Below are positions 15,399 to 24,518 of a DNA stretch of 64,000 bases, piece by piece. Position numbers and translations under genes: made by a program. Where the stretch lies: assembly GCA_964496905.1 (NCBI GenBank), contig CAZCAQ010000004.1, positions 6,701-70,700 on the forward strand, in the 5' to 3' direction. Numbering within the stretch: position 1 is the first letter of the stretch; the number at the start of each line of letters is the position of its first letter. The notes under the pieces are model-generated. The model was not told the origin of the DNA. It ran no database searches and saw only the letters and a list, made by a program, of their open reading frames with translations. The DNA is from CAZCAQ01 sp964496905 (GTDB lineage Bacteria > Patescibacteriota > WWE3 > UBA101185 > UBA10185).

Positions 15399-17410
15399 TA
15401 GTCTAGAACCTCCCAAGTTAAGTCAACCTTTGTTAAACCTGAAACTGTGTCTGCATTTAAATCAAATTCAGATAAAAGCCATGCATACGAAGGGTCAAAA
15501 TTAACATGAGTAGCTGGATACTCGTTTTCGGTGCCGCGATCCCACCCAAAAATAACATTGTTACCGGAACCACTGTTATCTGAACCGCTGGTAGCAACAA
15601 GGCCCTTGTACATTAATGATAAATCATTTTTTGAAGGAGTTGCTCCTCCACGGGGTATAAAGCTAACACCTGCTGTAGTTACGACAGCTGCCTGAAAATT
15701 CGGTGCTCCATTTACGCTTATTGTATTAGAACCAAAGTTAGCATTACCTGTAAAAGTCACTGGCACGTCAGTAATTATTAAAAGGCGGGAACTTCCATTT
15801 GCAGTAAGGTTACGTGAAAAATTTATTGTATTTGAACCAGCATTGCCATGCACATAAACAATTGCCAAATCACCAGTTCCACTCACACTATAAGAGGTAG
15901 GTGGAGTGCCTAAATTTGGATTTAACCAAGAGTTAAATTCTCCATAACTTACAGCATAAATTTTTGATTGAAATGTATTTCCATTAGGCATGGATGTTTC
16001 CCAAGATGAAGGTGGATTTGCTAAATTTGGAAAAACAAGTCCCCATGTTGGATCAACAGACATATTGGTCATCTTGGCACCTGAATTAGCATAACGACCA
16101 GTAGGTGTAATACTAGAATTTCCCAGGACTGACCCGCTGCCTGCAGTTATAATGTTATTGGTAAACCCAGTAGCTATACCCGCTGTGGCCGAATCTCTAT
16201 CACGAACATCTTTGCCTGCAAAAACATCTCCATTATTTGTCGAATACCATGGTAAATCATTGACGGGAAGGGCAGTGTAAGTAAAACCAAGATGCAGATT
16301 GTTGTTACCATTAGGATTTGGCGGTGTAAAAAACACAGTACAACCGCTAATACTATCAACATTGTATGACTTATTGCCTATTTTTGCCGACGACAGAGTA
16401 TAAGTACCACCTTGTGGATGCGTCATTTGGCCCATGGAAACACAAACTCGAACCTTATCTCCATCTAACAGCAAATTGTTAATATCATACTGAGGTGGAT
16501 TTCCCTTTGGGTCGTAATTTGTTTCACCAACTTGAGTATTTGATCCATCATCAACTTGAAATCTTAACTTTACTGTACCGGTCAAATCTAAGTCATCTAG
16601 CCTGCAGTTTGCTCTTTGTGAAGCATTTGCGTTACTTGTACAACTAGAAGGAGATGGCTCTATTCCCCACAAAAAACCCTCAAAATCAGTTTCATCGGCT
16701 GGGGGAGGTGGTACTGGATCGCATGTAACGGTACTGGCATAGCCAATGGATTCTCTTGAAACTATATACATGTTTCCGTCTCTAGGTACGTTAAAAGAAC
16801 CTGTTGATACCATTGTTGAGGAAGGGCCTGATGAACAGTGAATAGGGACAGACGTGTTAGGCGTACTTGGAAAGCTGTTATTTTGTTTTGTACAAAAAGT
16901 TAAATTTGCTGGTAATGTGTTTTTAGTCCATTTTTCGGTAGTACTATAAAATCCCTCTCTATCATTTGTTTCCCCATCATCATCAATAAGTACATACCTA
17001 AAAACACACTTGTTTTTTTTATAGTCTCTTTCAGTGACCCATCCAATTTCGTCAACTAAGGCTATGTTTGGGGCACCAGGAGCATATAGTTTAGGCTCCA
17101 CAGTAGAATCAGTTTTCCAAACTTCATCGATGTTACATGGTCCTTTACCAGTGATGCACCCTTCACTACCGCCAAGTTGAACCCTGGTAACACCTGCACG
17201 TAATAATTCAAACCTGGCAGGAGTATAACGCTTAACAACTAATCTATTTAGCACTTTGTCATCGTTTTCTATCCAAGTGCCAACAGGTGTATTAGCGTGT
17301 CCGCCACCCAAATACACAAAAGTTGGAAGACTTTGCGCAAAAACACCTTGGTGAGTTACTCCAACTAAACCAATAAAAGTAGCTATAAATAGAAGAAGTT
17401 TAAATTTCAT
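15398..17410 (-). CDS. Large secreted protein of the pilus locus, possible tip adhesin
   Basis: A 670-residue protein with a classical signal peptide (MKFKLLLFIATFIGLVGVTHQGVFAQ, cleavage after FAQ) and no other membrane segment. It is rich in Gly, Asn, Ser, Thr and Pro and has about a dozen cysteines in the first 350 residues, suggesting disulfide-bonded beta domains. The C-terminal 200 residues contain repeats of Gly/Asn-rich strands (TGNANFGSNTISVNGAPNF) reminiscent of beta-helix or IPT-like folds and end in an FDPSYAWLLSEF segment. I cannot name the family. Its place inside the pilus operon, directly upstream of and overlapping a PilX-like gene, suggests a pilus-associated adhesin delivered with the minor pilins; this is inferred from context alone. 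Confidence 0.6.
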   Translation of the reverse strand: MKFKLLLFIATFIGLVGVTHQGVFAQSLPTFVYLGGGHANTPVGTWIENDDKVLNRLVVKRYTPARFELLRAGVTRVQLGGSEGCITGKGPCNIDEVWKTDSTVEPKLYAPGAPNIALVDEIGWVTERDYKKNKCVFRYVLIDDDGETNDREGFYSTTEKWTKNTLPANLTFCTKQNNSFPSTPNTSVPIHCSSGPSSTMVSTGSFNVPRDGNMYIVSRESIGYASTVTCDPVPPPPADETDFEGFLWGIEPSPSSCTSNANASQRANCRLDDLDLTGTVKLRFQVDDGSNTQVGETNYDPKGNPPQYDINNLLLDGDKVRVCVSMGQMTHPQGGTYTLSSAKIGNKSYNVDSISGCTVFFTPPNPNGNNNLHLGFTYTALPVNDLPWYSTNNGDVFAGKDVRDRDSATAGIATGFTNNIITAGSGSVLGNSSITPTGRYANSGAKMTNMSVDPTWGLVFPNLANPPSSWETSMPNGNTFQSKIYAVSYGEFNSWLNPNLGTPPTSYSVSGTGDLAIVYVHGNAGSNTINFSRNLTANGSSRLLIITDVPVTFTGNANFGSNTISVNGAPNFQAAVVTTAGVSFIPRGGATPSKNDLSLMYKGLVATSGSDNSGSGNNVIFGWDRGTENEYPATHVNFDPSYAWLLSEFDLNADTVSGLTKVDLTWEVLD

Positions 17411-17411
17411 G

Positions 17412-18173
17412 CTAATTACTTACTCCAACAAAATAAATAGGCAGCTTAATAGTTTGCGTTGATTGACTCGTTTCTGCTGCGGTTAAAAGTTGATCAACAG
17501 AAGTTTTATTGTTGTTGTAATCATCTAAAATAGTACACAAATTTGCATCTGTATCGCAATAACCTTTTTCAGTATCCGCTAATTTTCCTGTTAGCAAGCC
17601 CATATAAAAAGTTTGACCAGGTAATAAACGGCGTTTTAAGTTCTGAAAATTTGTAAAGTACGGTTTTGTTGATAATGAGCCGTTATAAAAAAGAATATGC
17701 GCCTTGGTATCAATTGGAACGTTAACCGTGTGTAAAATTCTATTCTTTTTATACTCCACCGAGGCAAAACTTTGATCTCCAGTTAAATAATATGTCAACA
17801 ATCTTGCTTTAATAAATGTTAAGTATAAATTGTTGTAATCCTCAAGCCTGTAAGGAGCTTTTACGCTATTTGCATCTTTTTTATATTCTGAATATAAAGC
17901 GGCAATTTTAATGCTAAATGGGTCAAGAGATCTATTTACCATAATAGGGTAGTCTGACACATCTTCTGCATTATTTTTACAATTGGCACTACAATTTGAA
18001 ATCAACAAAAATGCCGAAGCAGCAGCCGCTACAACAACGACAAACAATAAAATGCTAGAAGTTGATTTGAGATGATTAGGTGGTAGTTTTGTAGAAGGAA
18101 GGTCTTCAAGGCTATAAATTGAACTTACCGCATCAGAATTCGTATTTGTTGGTACATCGGACAGATTTTCCAT
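17412..18173 (-). CDS. Membrane-anchored hypothetical protein of the pilus locus
   Basis: Starting at 18173 (MENLSDVPTNTN) it encodes 253 residues: a 48-residue cytoplasmic Ser/Pro-rich head, one membrane helix (ILLFVVVVAAAASAFLLIS), then an extracytoplasmic domain of about 180 residues with cysteines just after the membrane (CSANCKN) and a later CDTDANLC pair. The start is chosen over 18209, which adds a hydrophobic stretch without a ribosome binding site. It ends one base before the large secreted protein begins, so the two probably work together. No family recognised. Confidence 0.55.
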   Translation of the reverse strand: MENLSDVPTNTNSDAVSSIYSLEDLPSTKLPPNHLKSTSSILLFVVVVAAAASAFLLISNCSANCKNNAEDVSDYPIMVNRSLDPFSIKIAALYSEYKKDANSVKAPYRLEDYNNLYLTFIKARLLTYYLTGDQSFASVEYKKNRILHTVNVPIDTKAHILFYNGSLSTKPYFTNFQNLKRRLLPGQTFYMGLLTGKLADTEKGYCDTDANLCTILDDYNNNKTSVDQLLTAAETSQSTQTIKLPIYFVGVSN

Positions 18174-18223
18174 TATGTAAATTATGGCATTTATACCGAA
18201 GGCAGTCAATGAAAACGTGTGCT

Positions 18224-19105
18224 TTAAAAACCACTAACAATTAATTCAAGCACCTTAGGTCCATAAATTAGCGTAAATATACTTCCCGCAACCATAAAAG
18301 GGCCAAATGGAACAGTATCTTTAATACTTTTTACTTTAAAAATAACTAGAAAAATGCTTACTAAAGCACCAAACAAAAACCCCATAAAAATTGCGATAAT
18401 ATTTAGGGGAAAGCCGTTAAAAAGCCCAATTAAAACAGATAGCTTTAAATCGCCGCCGCCCATTCCTCGCCCTTTTGTAATAATGATTAATAAGTAGAAA
18501 AATAAAAATATTCCAACAGTTGAGGCGTACGTGTATAGCAGTGACATTACCATTCGAGTAAGTTGTTGTTCCAAATATCCAGCTTGAATCAGGTATTTAC
18601 CCAAAACGTTTTCGCTTACTAACTGCTGCAAGCTATAGTAATTAAAGGCTACAGCCAATATTCCAAAAATAAATGCAACAAACATACCAAAAAATACTAC
18701 ACCATCGGGAATAAGCTTTTCTTTAAAATCAGTTAACGAAATTACAACAAATACGGCCATTATTATGCTTAAGTAGATAAATTCCACAAAATTGTCTAGT
18801 GTAGGATAGGAAACTACGCCAGAGTACCAAGCCATTAAAGCGAATAAAAATGCTGTGGAAATTTCTGCAAGAGGATAGTAGTAAGAAAGTTTTTCTTTAC
18901 AATAGCGGCAACGACCTTTTAGGTATACAAAGGAAACAACAGGCACAAGATCAGTTGCAACAAGCTCAGTAAGACAAAAATCACATCTAGAACGGCCTTT
19001 TATAAAGTTTTCATCGCGTAAAAGCCTATCGGCTACAACATTTAAAAAAGAGCCAACCAAAAACCCAACGCATATAACAATAACATACATGAATAGTTCA
19101 ACCAT
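18224..19105 (-). CDS. pilD: Prepilin peptidase/N-methyltransferase PilD
   Basis: PilD is the membrane aspartic protease that cleaves prepilin leaders and methylates the new N-terminus. The 293-residue product has the N-terminal methylation domain with two CxxC pairs (Cys41/44 and Cys66/69) and about eight membrane helices. The two catalytic aspartates are Asp126 (SLTDFKEKLIPD) and Asp219 (GMGGGDLKL). It is the only prepilin peptidase seen here and would serve all eight or so prepilins of this locus. Confidence 0.94.
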   Translation of the reverse strand: MVELFMYVIVICVGFLVGSFLNVVADRLLRDENFIKGRSRCDFCLTELVATDLVPVVSFVYLKGRCRYCKEKLSYYYPLAEISTAFLFALMAWYSGVVSYPTLDNFVEFIYLSIIMAVFVVISLTDFKEKLIPDGVVFFGMFVAFIFGILAVAFNYYSLQQLVSENVLGKYLIQAGYLEQQLTRMVMSLLYTYASTVGIFLFFYLLIIITKGRGMGGGDLKLSVLIGLFNGFPLNIIAIFMGFLFGALVSIFLVIFKVKSIKDTVPFGPFMVAGSIFTLIYGPKVLELIVSGF

Positions 19106-19165
19106 TAATTAATGCTAGCATATAGTTTTTTTGAAAAATAGAAGGGAATCTATTAAAAGACAAAG

Positions 19166-19253
19166 CGCCCAAAGGTCAAAATGGAAAATGTGGGGTATTT
19201 AATTAAGCGCTATCGCCTAATTACACATTTTATCGACTTTAACCTTTTGGGCA
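19166..19253. other. Long imperfect hairpin between pilD and a small secreted protein gene
   Basis: Outer arms GCCCAAAGGT (19167-19176) and ACCTTTTGGGC (19242-19252, one extra T) enclose a second pair AAAATGTG/CACATTTT (19185-19192 with 19224-19231) and an inner pair of TAATTA arms. The whole 88-base element folds on either strand. It has no long T-run on the minus strand, so it is either an mRNA-stabilising or processing structure or a small structured RNA. Confidence 0.5.
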
Positions 19254-19263
19254 CTTGCAAATT

Positions 19264-19647
19264 TCAATAAGTTGGTTCAACCGTAATTTCTAACAATACC
19301 AACTTAACATTCATGGAGTAACTCCTTAGCCTGCAAACCACTATTAGGTCACCAGCGCCGACAGCAAAGGGCTCCCCCAATGTAATAAAGCTATCGACAC
19401 CATCTAATGAGGCACTGCATTCATCGAATTCAGCTTCACCGCCTGTCAACTCAAGCACAAAAACATCAGGCACTTCTATGTGCCACGAATTTGACACCAA
19501 AACTGATTGCCCAATTATAGGCGGGACCTCTTCGCCAGAATACTGTGGAGCAGGGGCATCACTTTCTGCGAGCAAAGCGCTGCACCGCACAGGCACTTCT
19601 AAAAACAAGCTAAACACCACAAAAAACAGGGCAGTTCTTAGTTTCAT
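19264..19647 (-). CDS. Small secreted hypothetical protein
   Basis: The ATG at 19647 gives 127 residues with a signal peptide (MKLRTALFFVVFSLFLEVPVRCSALLA). The mature part is acidic and beta-rich with two cysteines (FDECSASL and VVCRLR) that could pair. It has a well-formed promoter of its own, and its codon use is more GC-rich than the pilus genes on both sides, so it looks like an accessory gene inserted in the pilus operon. No family recognised. An in-frame ATG at 19710 would overlap the terminator of the preceding gene and is rejected. Confidence 0.55.
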   Translation of the reverse strand: MKLRTALFFVVFSLFLEVPVRCSALLAESDAPAPQYSGEEVPPIIGQSVLVSNSWHIEVPDVFVLELTGGEAEFDECSASLDGVDSFITLGEPFAVGAGDLIVVCRLRSYSMNVKLVLLEITVEPTY

Positions 19648-19656
19648 AGTGGCGGT

Positions 19657-19685
19657 ATTATATGCTATAGGACACCTGAGGTCGA
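19657..19685 (-). promoter_or_regulatory. Promoter of the small secreted protein gene
   Basis: On the minus strand TCGACC (19685-19680), a 17-base spacer and a perfect TATAAT (19662-19657), with nine bases left to the ATG. The -35 box matches TTGACA at four of six positions. Confidence 0.6.
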
Positions 19686-19696
19686 GAGCAGCCATT

Positions 19697-19724
19697 AAAA
19701 AAGGCGGCACTTTCGCACCGCCTT
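19697..19724 (-). terminator. Strong terminator after the pilBTC-pilin block
   Basis: On the minus strand a 10 bp stem (19724-19715 with 19710-19701, including two G-U pairs) closed by a GAAA tetraloop is followed by six T's (19702-19697). It separates the pilin gene from the small secreted protein gene. Confidence 0.85.
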
Positions 19725-19747
19725 TTCCTTAACAAACCAAGACAAAC

Positions 19748-20254
19748 TTAGTTCAAAAGAACTAATGTTGTACCTAATTCGTATACAGCTACGTTATCTC
19801 CACCATCACTCGACATTTTAGTGGCGTTGTCTGCATGTTCTAACACTGCATTCAACTCATAATTTGTACCGTCTGAAGAGAAGGTATAAATATTTGCGCC
19901 TGTGTTTGTAGGATCAACCGGAAGTGTTGATACATATTTGGATAATCCAGTTTTTCCAGTTGGAATGGTGAACTGAACCCAACCTGTACCATCTACAGCT
20001 TGTGTAGAGGCTCCCGCGCTGCTGTCTGCCGTTGCTGCTGAAAGAATTACTTCTTGTTCAGCTAATGCTAGTCCAAGCGATTTATTTATTGTATCCATAT
20101 CGTTTAATCTGGTTGTATCTCTGGCTTTTGCTGTTAATGCTCCAGGGTTAATAACCAATAATAATGTCGTTGCTAAAATACCTACGATAACGATAACAAC
20201 CAAAAGTTCTACTAATGTAAAACCTTTATTATTTATTATTTTTGTTTTTGGCAT
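19748..20254 (-). CDS. Type IV pilin next to pilBTC, possible major pilin
   Basis: The 168-residue product starts MPKTKIINNKGFTLVELLVVIVIVGILATTLLLVINPGALTAKARDTTRLNDMDTINKSLGLAL, a textbook prepilin. The Shine-Dalgarno AAAGGAGGTGA is the best in the window, matching the anti-SD over many bases, so strong translation is expected. The C-terminus has an Asp-rich loop (MSSDGGDNVAVYELGTTLVLL) like a GspG-type calcium site. It lies directly downstream of pilC and ends at a strong terminator. Confidence 0.85.
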   Translation of the reverse strand: MPKTKIINNKGFTLVELLVVIVIVGILATTLLLVINPGALTAKARDTTRLNDMDTINKSLGLALAEQEVILSAATADSSAGASTQAVDGTGWVQFTIPTGKTGLSKYVSTLPVDPTNTGANIYTFSSDGTNYELNAVLEHADNATKMSSDGGDNVAVYELGTTLVLLN

Positions 20255-20270
20255 TCATTTCACCTCCTTT

Positions 20271-21473
20271 TTATAGTGCGCTAGTAATTTTGTAAATTGG
20301 AACTATTATCGAAATAATCAAGATTGCAACCATAACACCTAACATAATTAAAATCAGCGGCTCAAGCGCTGCTGACAAACCTTTTACTGCATGATCAGTT
20401 TCTCGGTCGTAAAATGCTGAAATTTGAGTAAGCATATCGTCTACTTTTCCTGTTTCTTCTCCAACTGAAACCATTTGGCCAATTAGAGGAGGGAAGATAG
20501 GCGATTTTTTAAGGTAATCTGACAAAGAATTTCCTTTTTCAACGCTTAGGGCTGCCTCGTGAGTAGCTTTACGAATATTAGAATTGCCAGAAACTTGGGC
20601 AACAATGTTTAAAGCTTCAACAATTGGAATTGCAGCCGAAATTAATAAACCCAAAGTTCTTGTGAACTGTGCATATTCTTTAAGTTTTGTTATTTTTCCA
20701 AAAACTGGCGCTCTAAAAGAAAACTGAGATCTAAATTCTTTTCCTGCAGCTGACGACATAAAAGTTTTAGTAGCAAAAATACCCGCTGCCGCAATAATTA
20801 AAAAGATGTACCAATATTCAGTCATCCACTTGGACAAATTAATCATAAACTGGGTAATCATAGGTAGCGGAACATTTAAGGATTCGTACATGTCCGCCAA
20901 ACGAGGAATGACAAAAAACACCATTCCAAAAAATACCAAAACCATTGCGCCAACAACTATAACAGGGTAAACCATAGCAGTTTTAAACTTGGAATTAAGT
21001 TCTTGTTCTGCTTCCATAGTTACTGCTATTCGCAATAAAACTTCGTCTAATTTACCCGAAGACTCTCCTGCATGCACAAGTGCTTGAAAAGTTGGGCTAA
21101 ACACTGTGGGATGCCTACCAAAAGCTGCTGAAAGGGGAGTGCCGCCTTCGACATCTCGTAAACATTCGGTTAAAACTTTGCGCAAGGTTGCGTTGTTAGT
21201 TTGTTGAAGCAAAACGTCTAAAGTTTTTGAAATTGGCAAACCAGCAGCTACCATTGTTGCTAACTGTCGAGCCATAGCTACTAAATCTGCACCAGGAACT
21301 CCTCTTATGTTTCCAAGTTGATTAAAAAACGAATCGTTTTTTTCGTTGAGAGAAATAACGTAAACTCCGCGCTCTTTTAATAGTGCGATTGCTGATTGAT
21401 TAGTCCTTGCATCAACCGATCCTGTTTTAATGTTGCCTGCCGCATCACGGGCAGTATATGTGTATACTGGCAT
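20271..21473 (-). CDS. pilC: Type IV pilus inner-membrane platform protein PilC
   Basis: PilC/GspF is the polytopic platform on which PilB and PilT act. The 400 residues start MPVYTYTARDAAGNIKTGSVDA, the standard PilC N-terminus, and contain the two duplicated GspF domains (ARQLATMVAAGLPISKTLDVL near residue 70 and ARTLGLL-type TRTLGLLISAAIPIVEALNIV near 270). Three to four membrane helices are visible (near 170, 225 and 375). Order pilB-pilT-pilC matches many loci. Confidence 0.94.
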   Translation of the reverse strand: MPVYTYTARDAAGNIKTGSVDARTNQSAIALLKERGVYVISLNEKNDSFFNQLGNIRGVPGADLVAMARQLATMVAAGLPISKTLDVLLQQTNNATLRKVLTECLRDVEGGTPLSAAFGRHPTVFSPTFQALVHAGESSGKLDEVLLRIAVTMEAEQELNSKFKTAMVYPVIVVGAMVLVFFGMVFFVIPRLADMYESLNVPLPMITQFMINLSKWMTEYWYIFLIIAAAGIFATKTFMSSAAGKEFRSQFSFRAPVFGKITKLKEYAQFTRTLGLLISAAIPIVEALNIVAQVSGNSNIRKATHEAALSVEKGNSLSDYLKKSPIFPPLIGQMVSVGEETGKVDDMLTQISAFYDRETDHAVKGLSAALEPLILIMLGVMVAILIISIIVPIYKITSAL

Positions 21474-21519
21474 TGGCTTTTTTTATGATTGAAGTTGCAC
21501 GAGCCTTAAGCTAGTGACC

Positions 21520-22602
21520 TCATTTTTTTGTAACTGCACCTGATTCTGCAAACATTCTTCTTAAAATATCAGGCTTTGTAGTAATCCTAAGTGCTTCGTC
21601 GGTACTTAACCAACCTTTGTTTACTAGTTCCGCTAAAGAATGTTCTAAACTAATCATACCAAGATGAACGCTCGTGGCAATGACATTATCAATCATGTAC
21701 GTTTTACCTTCTCGTATTAGGTTTTTAACTGCTTCTGATCCAAGTAATAATTCAACTGCTGGAACTAGTCCTTTTTGATCTGATGGCAATAGTCTTGTTG
21801 AAATAACCGCTTCTAAAATTTGCGACAATTGAACTCTTACTAATTTTTGTTGTTCCTCAGGAAATGCATCAATAATTCTGTCAATTGTTTGAGAAGCTGA
21901 GTTTGTATGAAGTGTTGCAAAAACTAAGTGACCCGTTTCGGCAATACTTATTGCGGAAGAAATTGTGTCAAAATCGCGCATTTCACCAATAAAAACTATG
22001 TTTGGATCTTGTCTTAAAACTGATTTTAAAGCTACACCCCAAGAATGTGTATCTAAAAACATTTCGCGTTGTTCAATAATGGACTTTTTGTTTACAAACA
22101 TGTATTCAATTGGATCTTCAATCGTAATAATGTGTTCAGCGCGGGTTTCGTTAATACGATCAATCATTGAAGCAATTGCAGTTGATTTTCCTTGTCCTGA
22201 GGGTCCAACTACCAAAACTAGTCCTTGGCTAAGTCCACACAAATTACCAATTACAGCGGGCAAGTTTAATGATTCTAAACTTGGTATTTGCATAGGAATT
22301 AACCTTAGTGCAACGGCAGGGTAGCCTTTTTGAAAAAAGGCGTTTACTCTAAAGCGCGCCTTACTACCAAGAGCAACTGAAAAATCTACTTCTTTATTAA
22401 TATCTAGCAAATCTTTTTGTTCTTGAGTTAAAACTTGTGACAAAAAATATTCAATATCTTCAACTGTCATTACTGGGTAATCGGGCAGAATACTTAGAAC
22501 ACGATTTTTACGAACAACTGGAGCAGAATTCATAGTTAAATGTAAATCCGTTGCACCCATTGAATTAATTTTTTCTAAAAGTTGAGTAACATTAATTGCC
22601 AT
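21520..22602 (-). CDS. pilT: Type IV pilus retraction ATPase PilT
   Basis: PilT powers pilus retraction and twitching motility. The 360-residue product has the N-terminal GATDLHLTMNSAPVVRKNR segment, Walker A as GPSGQGKSTA near residue 130, the Asp box TIEDPIEYMF, Walker B (NIVFIGEMRDFDTI) and the His box GHLVFATLHTNSASQTIDRIIDAFP. The C-terminal LTTK-like end is typical of PilT. The final part of the Walker A loop differs slightly from the usual GPTGSGKST. Presence of PilT implies retractile pili. Confidence 0.93.
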   Translation of the reverse strand: MAINVTQLLEKINSMGATDLHLTMNSAPVVRKNRVLSILPDYPVMTVEDIEYFLSQVLTQEQKDLLDINKEVDFSVALGSKARFRVNAFFQKGYPAVALRLIPMQIPSLESLNLPAVIGNLCGLSQGLVLVVGPSGQGKSTAIASMIDRINETRAEHIITIEDPIEYMFVNKKSIIEQREMFLDTHSWGVALKSVLRQDPNIVFIGEMRDFDTISSAISIAETGHLVFATLHTNSASQTIDRIIDAFPEEQQKLVRVQLSQILEAVISTRLLPSDQKGLVPAVELLLGSEAVKNLIREGKTYMIDNVIATSVHLGMISLEHSLAELVNKGWLSTDEALRITTKPDILRRMFAESGAVTKK

Positions 22603-22611
22603 ATTAAAATA

Positions 22612-24384
22612 TTATCCTTTCGCAACTCTTAACACTTCTTCAAGAGTCGTTTGACCTTCCAAGGCCTTTAAATAACCATCTTGTACTAAAGTGAGCATGC
22701 CTTCTTCAACGGCAACTCTTGAGATTTCTGAGTCAGGCTTGCTTTCCATTGTTAACAAACCTATTGCATTAGACATTACCAAAACTTCAAAAATACCCAT
22801 TCGGCCTTTATAACCCGAGTTTCCACATTTATCACAGCCTTTACCATGAAAAAGTTCTACCTTGCCTGTTTTTATTTTATTTACAGTGTCTGCAATCTCT
22901 TTATCTTTATTCATTAAAATATGAGAGTTTTCTATTGTACCTAAAACTTTGTATACTTCTTCCATAATTTCGTCAGGTGGTTGATACGCCTCTTTGCAAT
23001 CTAAACAAATTTTTCTAACGAGTCGTTGCGCTAACACCGCGTTTACAGTTGAGGCAAGCAAAAAGCTTTCCATTTTCATATCTAAAAGTCTGGGTATTGC
23101 ACCTGAGGCTGAGTTTGTGTGAAGTGTTGAAAGCACTAAGTGACCTGTAAGTGCTGCGTGAACAGCAAGTTCGGCTGTTTCTGAGTCACGAATTTCTCCT
23201 ACCATTACAACGTTAGGGTCTTGTCGCAAAAACGACCTTAATCCTGCGGCAAAAGTTAAACCTGCTTGGGGGTTTACCTGAACTTGATTAACACCTTGAA
23301 CTCTAATTTCTACAGGATCTTCAATGGTAACAATATTTACTCGCACAGTATTTAATTTACTCAACGCTGAGGCAAGAGTAACTGTTTTACCCGAACCAGT
23401 AGGTCCTGTTACTAATATCATTCCAGTTGGTTTAATAATTGCTTCCTCAAAACGCTTTAAAGCAAGACCGCGCAGTCCTAAATCTTTAAAAGTAAAAACG
23501 GCACCTTCTTCTTTTAAAAGTCTAATAACTATTTTTTCGCCAAAAACAGTTGGAAGCGATGAAACACGAAGATCTGTGGATTTATTGCCCGAATTAACGC
23601 GGAACCTACCATCTAAAGGAATTCGCTTTTCGTCAATTTTCATGTTTGCCAAAATTTTAATACGAGCAATTATAGATTCATGCATTTCTTTTGGAATACG
23701 ACGCTTTTCTTCTAAAATACCGTCAATTCTGTAACGAAGCCTTGTTTCAGTTTCCATTGGTTCCAAGTGAATATCCGAAGCGCCTGTTTTTACAGCCGTT
23801 TGCAAAATCATTTCTACAATGCGAGCAATAGGAGCATCTCTAAGTGTCGCTTGGTCATCTATTGTTTTATTGTTTTCGTCTATTTTTAAGGTTGTTTGAG
23901 AAATTTCTTCTAAAGCTGCGTTTATTTCGGCGCCAATTGCTTTACCTTGCTGCTCTTCTAAAACATGCTCAATTTCTTTTTGAGTTGAAATTGCTGGTAT
24001 GACGGTATACCCAGTTTTACGCTCGACAAATTCTATAGTTTGAAGATCAAGCGGATCGGCCATAGCAACTTTAAGGTTGTTACCTTCAAGTGCATAGGGA
24101 ACTACGCTGTACTTTTTGGAAAGTGCGCTAGGTATAAGTTCCAAAAGTTCGGGTTCAATTTTAGTAGTGGTAAGATCCGCGTATTCAAAGTGGTAAACAT
24201 CGGCCATAGCCTTTACAAAATCACCAGTGCTAACAAAACCGCGTTCTTTAATTATGTTTTCTATACTTTTACCACTGTTGACATGCTCAAATTTAATAGC
24301 TGAAAGCTGGTCTTGTGTAATCAGTTTTTTTTCAAACAGAACGTCTTCTATGCTTTTTGTTGCTACTGTTGTTTGTGTTGACAT
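22612..24384 (-). CDS. pilB: Type IV pilus assembly ATPase PilB
   Basis: PilB drives pilus extension. The start at 24384 (MSTQTTVATKSIEDVLFEKKLI) gives 590 residues; the ATG at 24420 adds residues with no family match. An N-terminal GspE_N domain (SIEDVLFEKKLITQDQLSAIK) is followed by the ATPase core: GASDIHLEP, RYRIDGIL, Walker A GPTGSGKTVT near residue 325, EDPVEIRVQGVNQVQVNPQAGLTF, Walker B VVMVGEIRDSETAELAVHAALTGHLVLSTLHTN. The zinc-binding CLDC and CDKCGNSGYKGR motif is complete. A TATCAT box lies about 50 bases upstream. It heads the whole pilus region and is divergent from an orphan gene. Confidence 0.95.
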   Translation of the reverse strand: MSTQTTVATKSIEDVLFEKKLITQDQLSAIKFEHVNSGKSIENIIKERGFVSTGDFVKAMADVYHFEYADLTTTKIEPELLELIPSALSKKYSVVPYALEGNNLKVAMADPLDLQTIEFVERKTGYTVIPAISTQKEIEHVLEEQQGKAIGAEINAALEEISQTTLKIDENNKTIDDQATLRDAPIARIVEMILQTAVKTGASDIHLEPMETETRLRYRIDGILEEKRRIPKEMHESIIARIKILANMKIDEKRIPLDGRFRVNSGNKSTDLRVSSLPTVFGEKIVIRLLKEEGAVFTFKDLGLRGLALKRFEEAIIKPTGMILVTGPTGSGKTVTLASALSKLNTVRVNIVTIEDPVEIRVQGVNQVQVNPQAGLTFAAGLRSFLRQDPNVVMVGEIRDSETAELAVHAALTGHLVLSTLHTNSASGAIPRLLDMKMESFLLASTVNAVLAQRLVRKICLDCKEAYQPPDEIMEEVYKVLGTIENSHILMNKDKEIADTVNKIKTGKVELFHGKGCDKCGNSGYKGRMGIFEVLVMSNAIGLLTMESKPDSEISRVAVEEGMLTLVQDGYLKALEGQTTLEEVLRVAKG

Positions 24385-24518
24385 AGGCAGGTTAGCTTTA
24401 GTGTGTGTTTGCGCACGCACTTGTTGCTCAAAAAAATGATAGCAGGTTTTTGGAAACGAGGGAACAATGTTCTTAAGTTTAAATTGTTTAGATTGTGCAA
24501 AAAGTATATAGTATTAAT

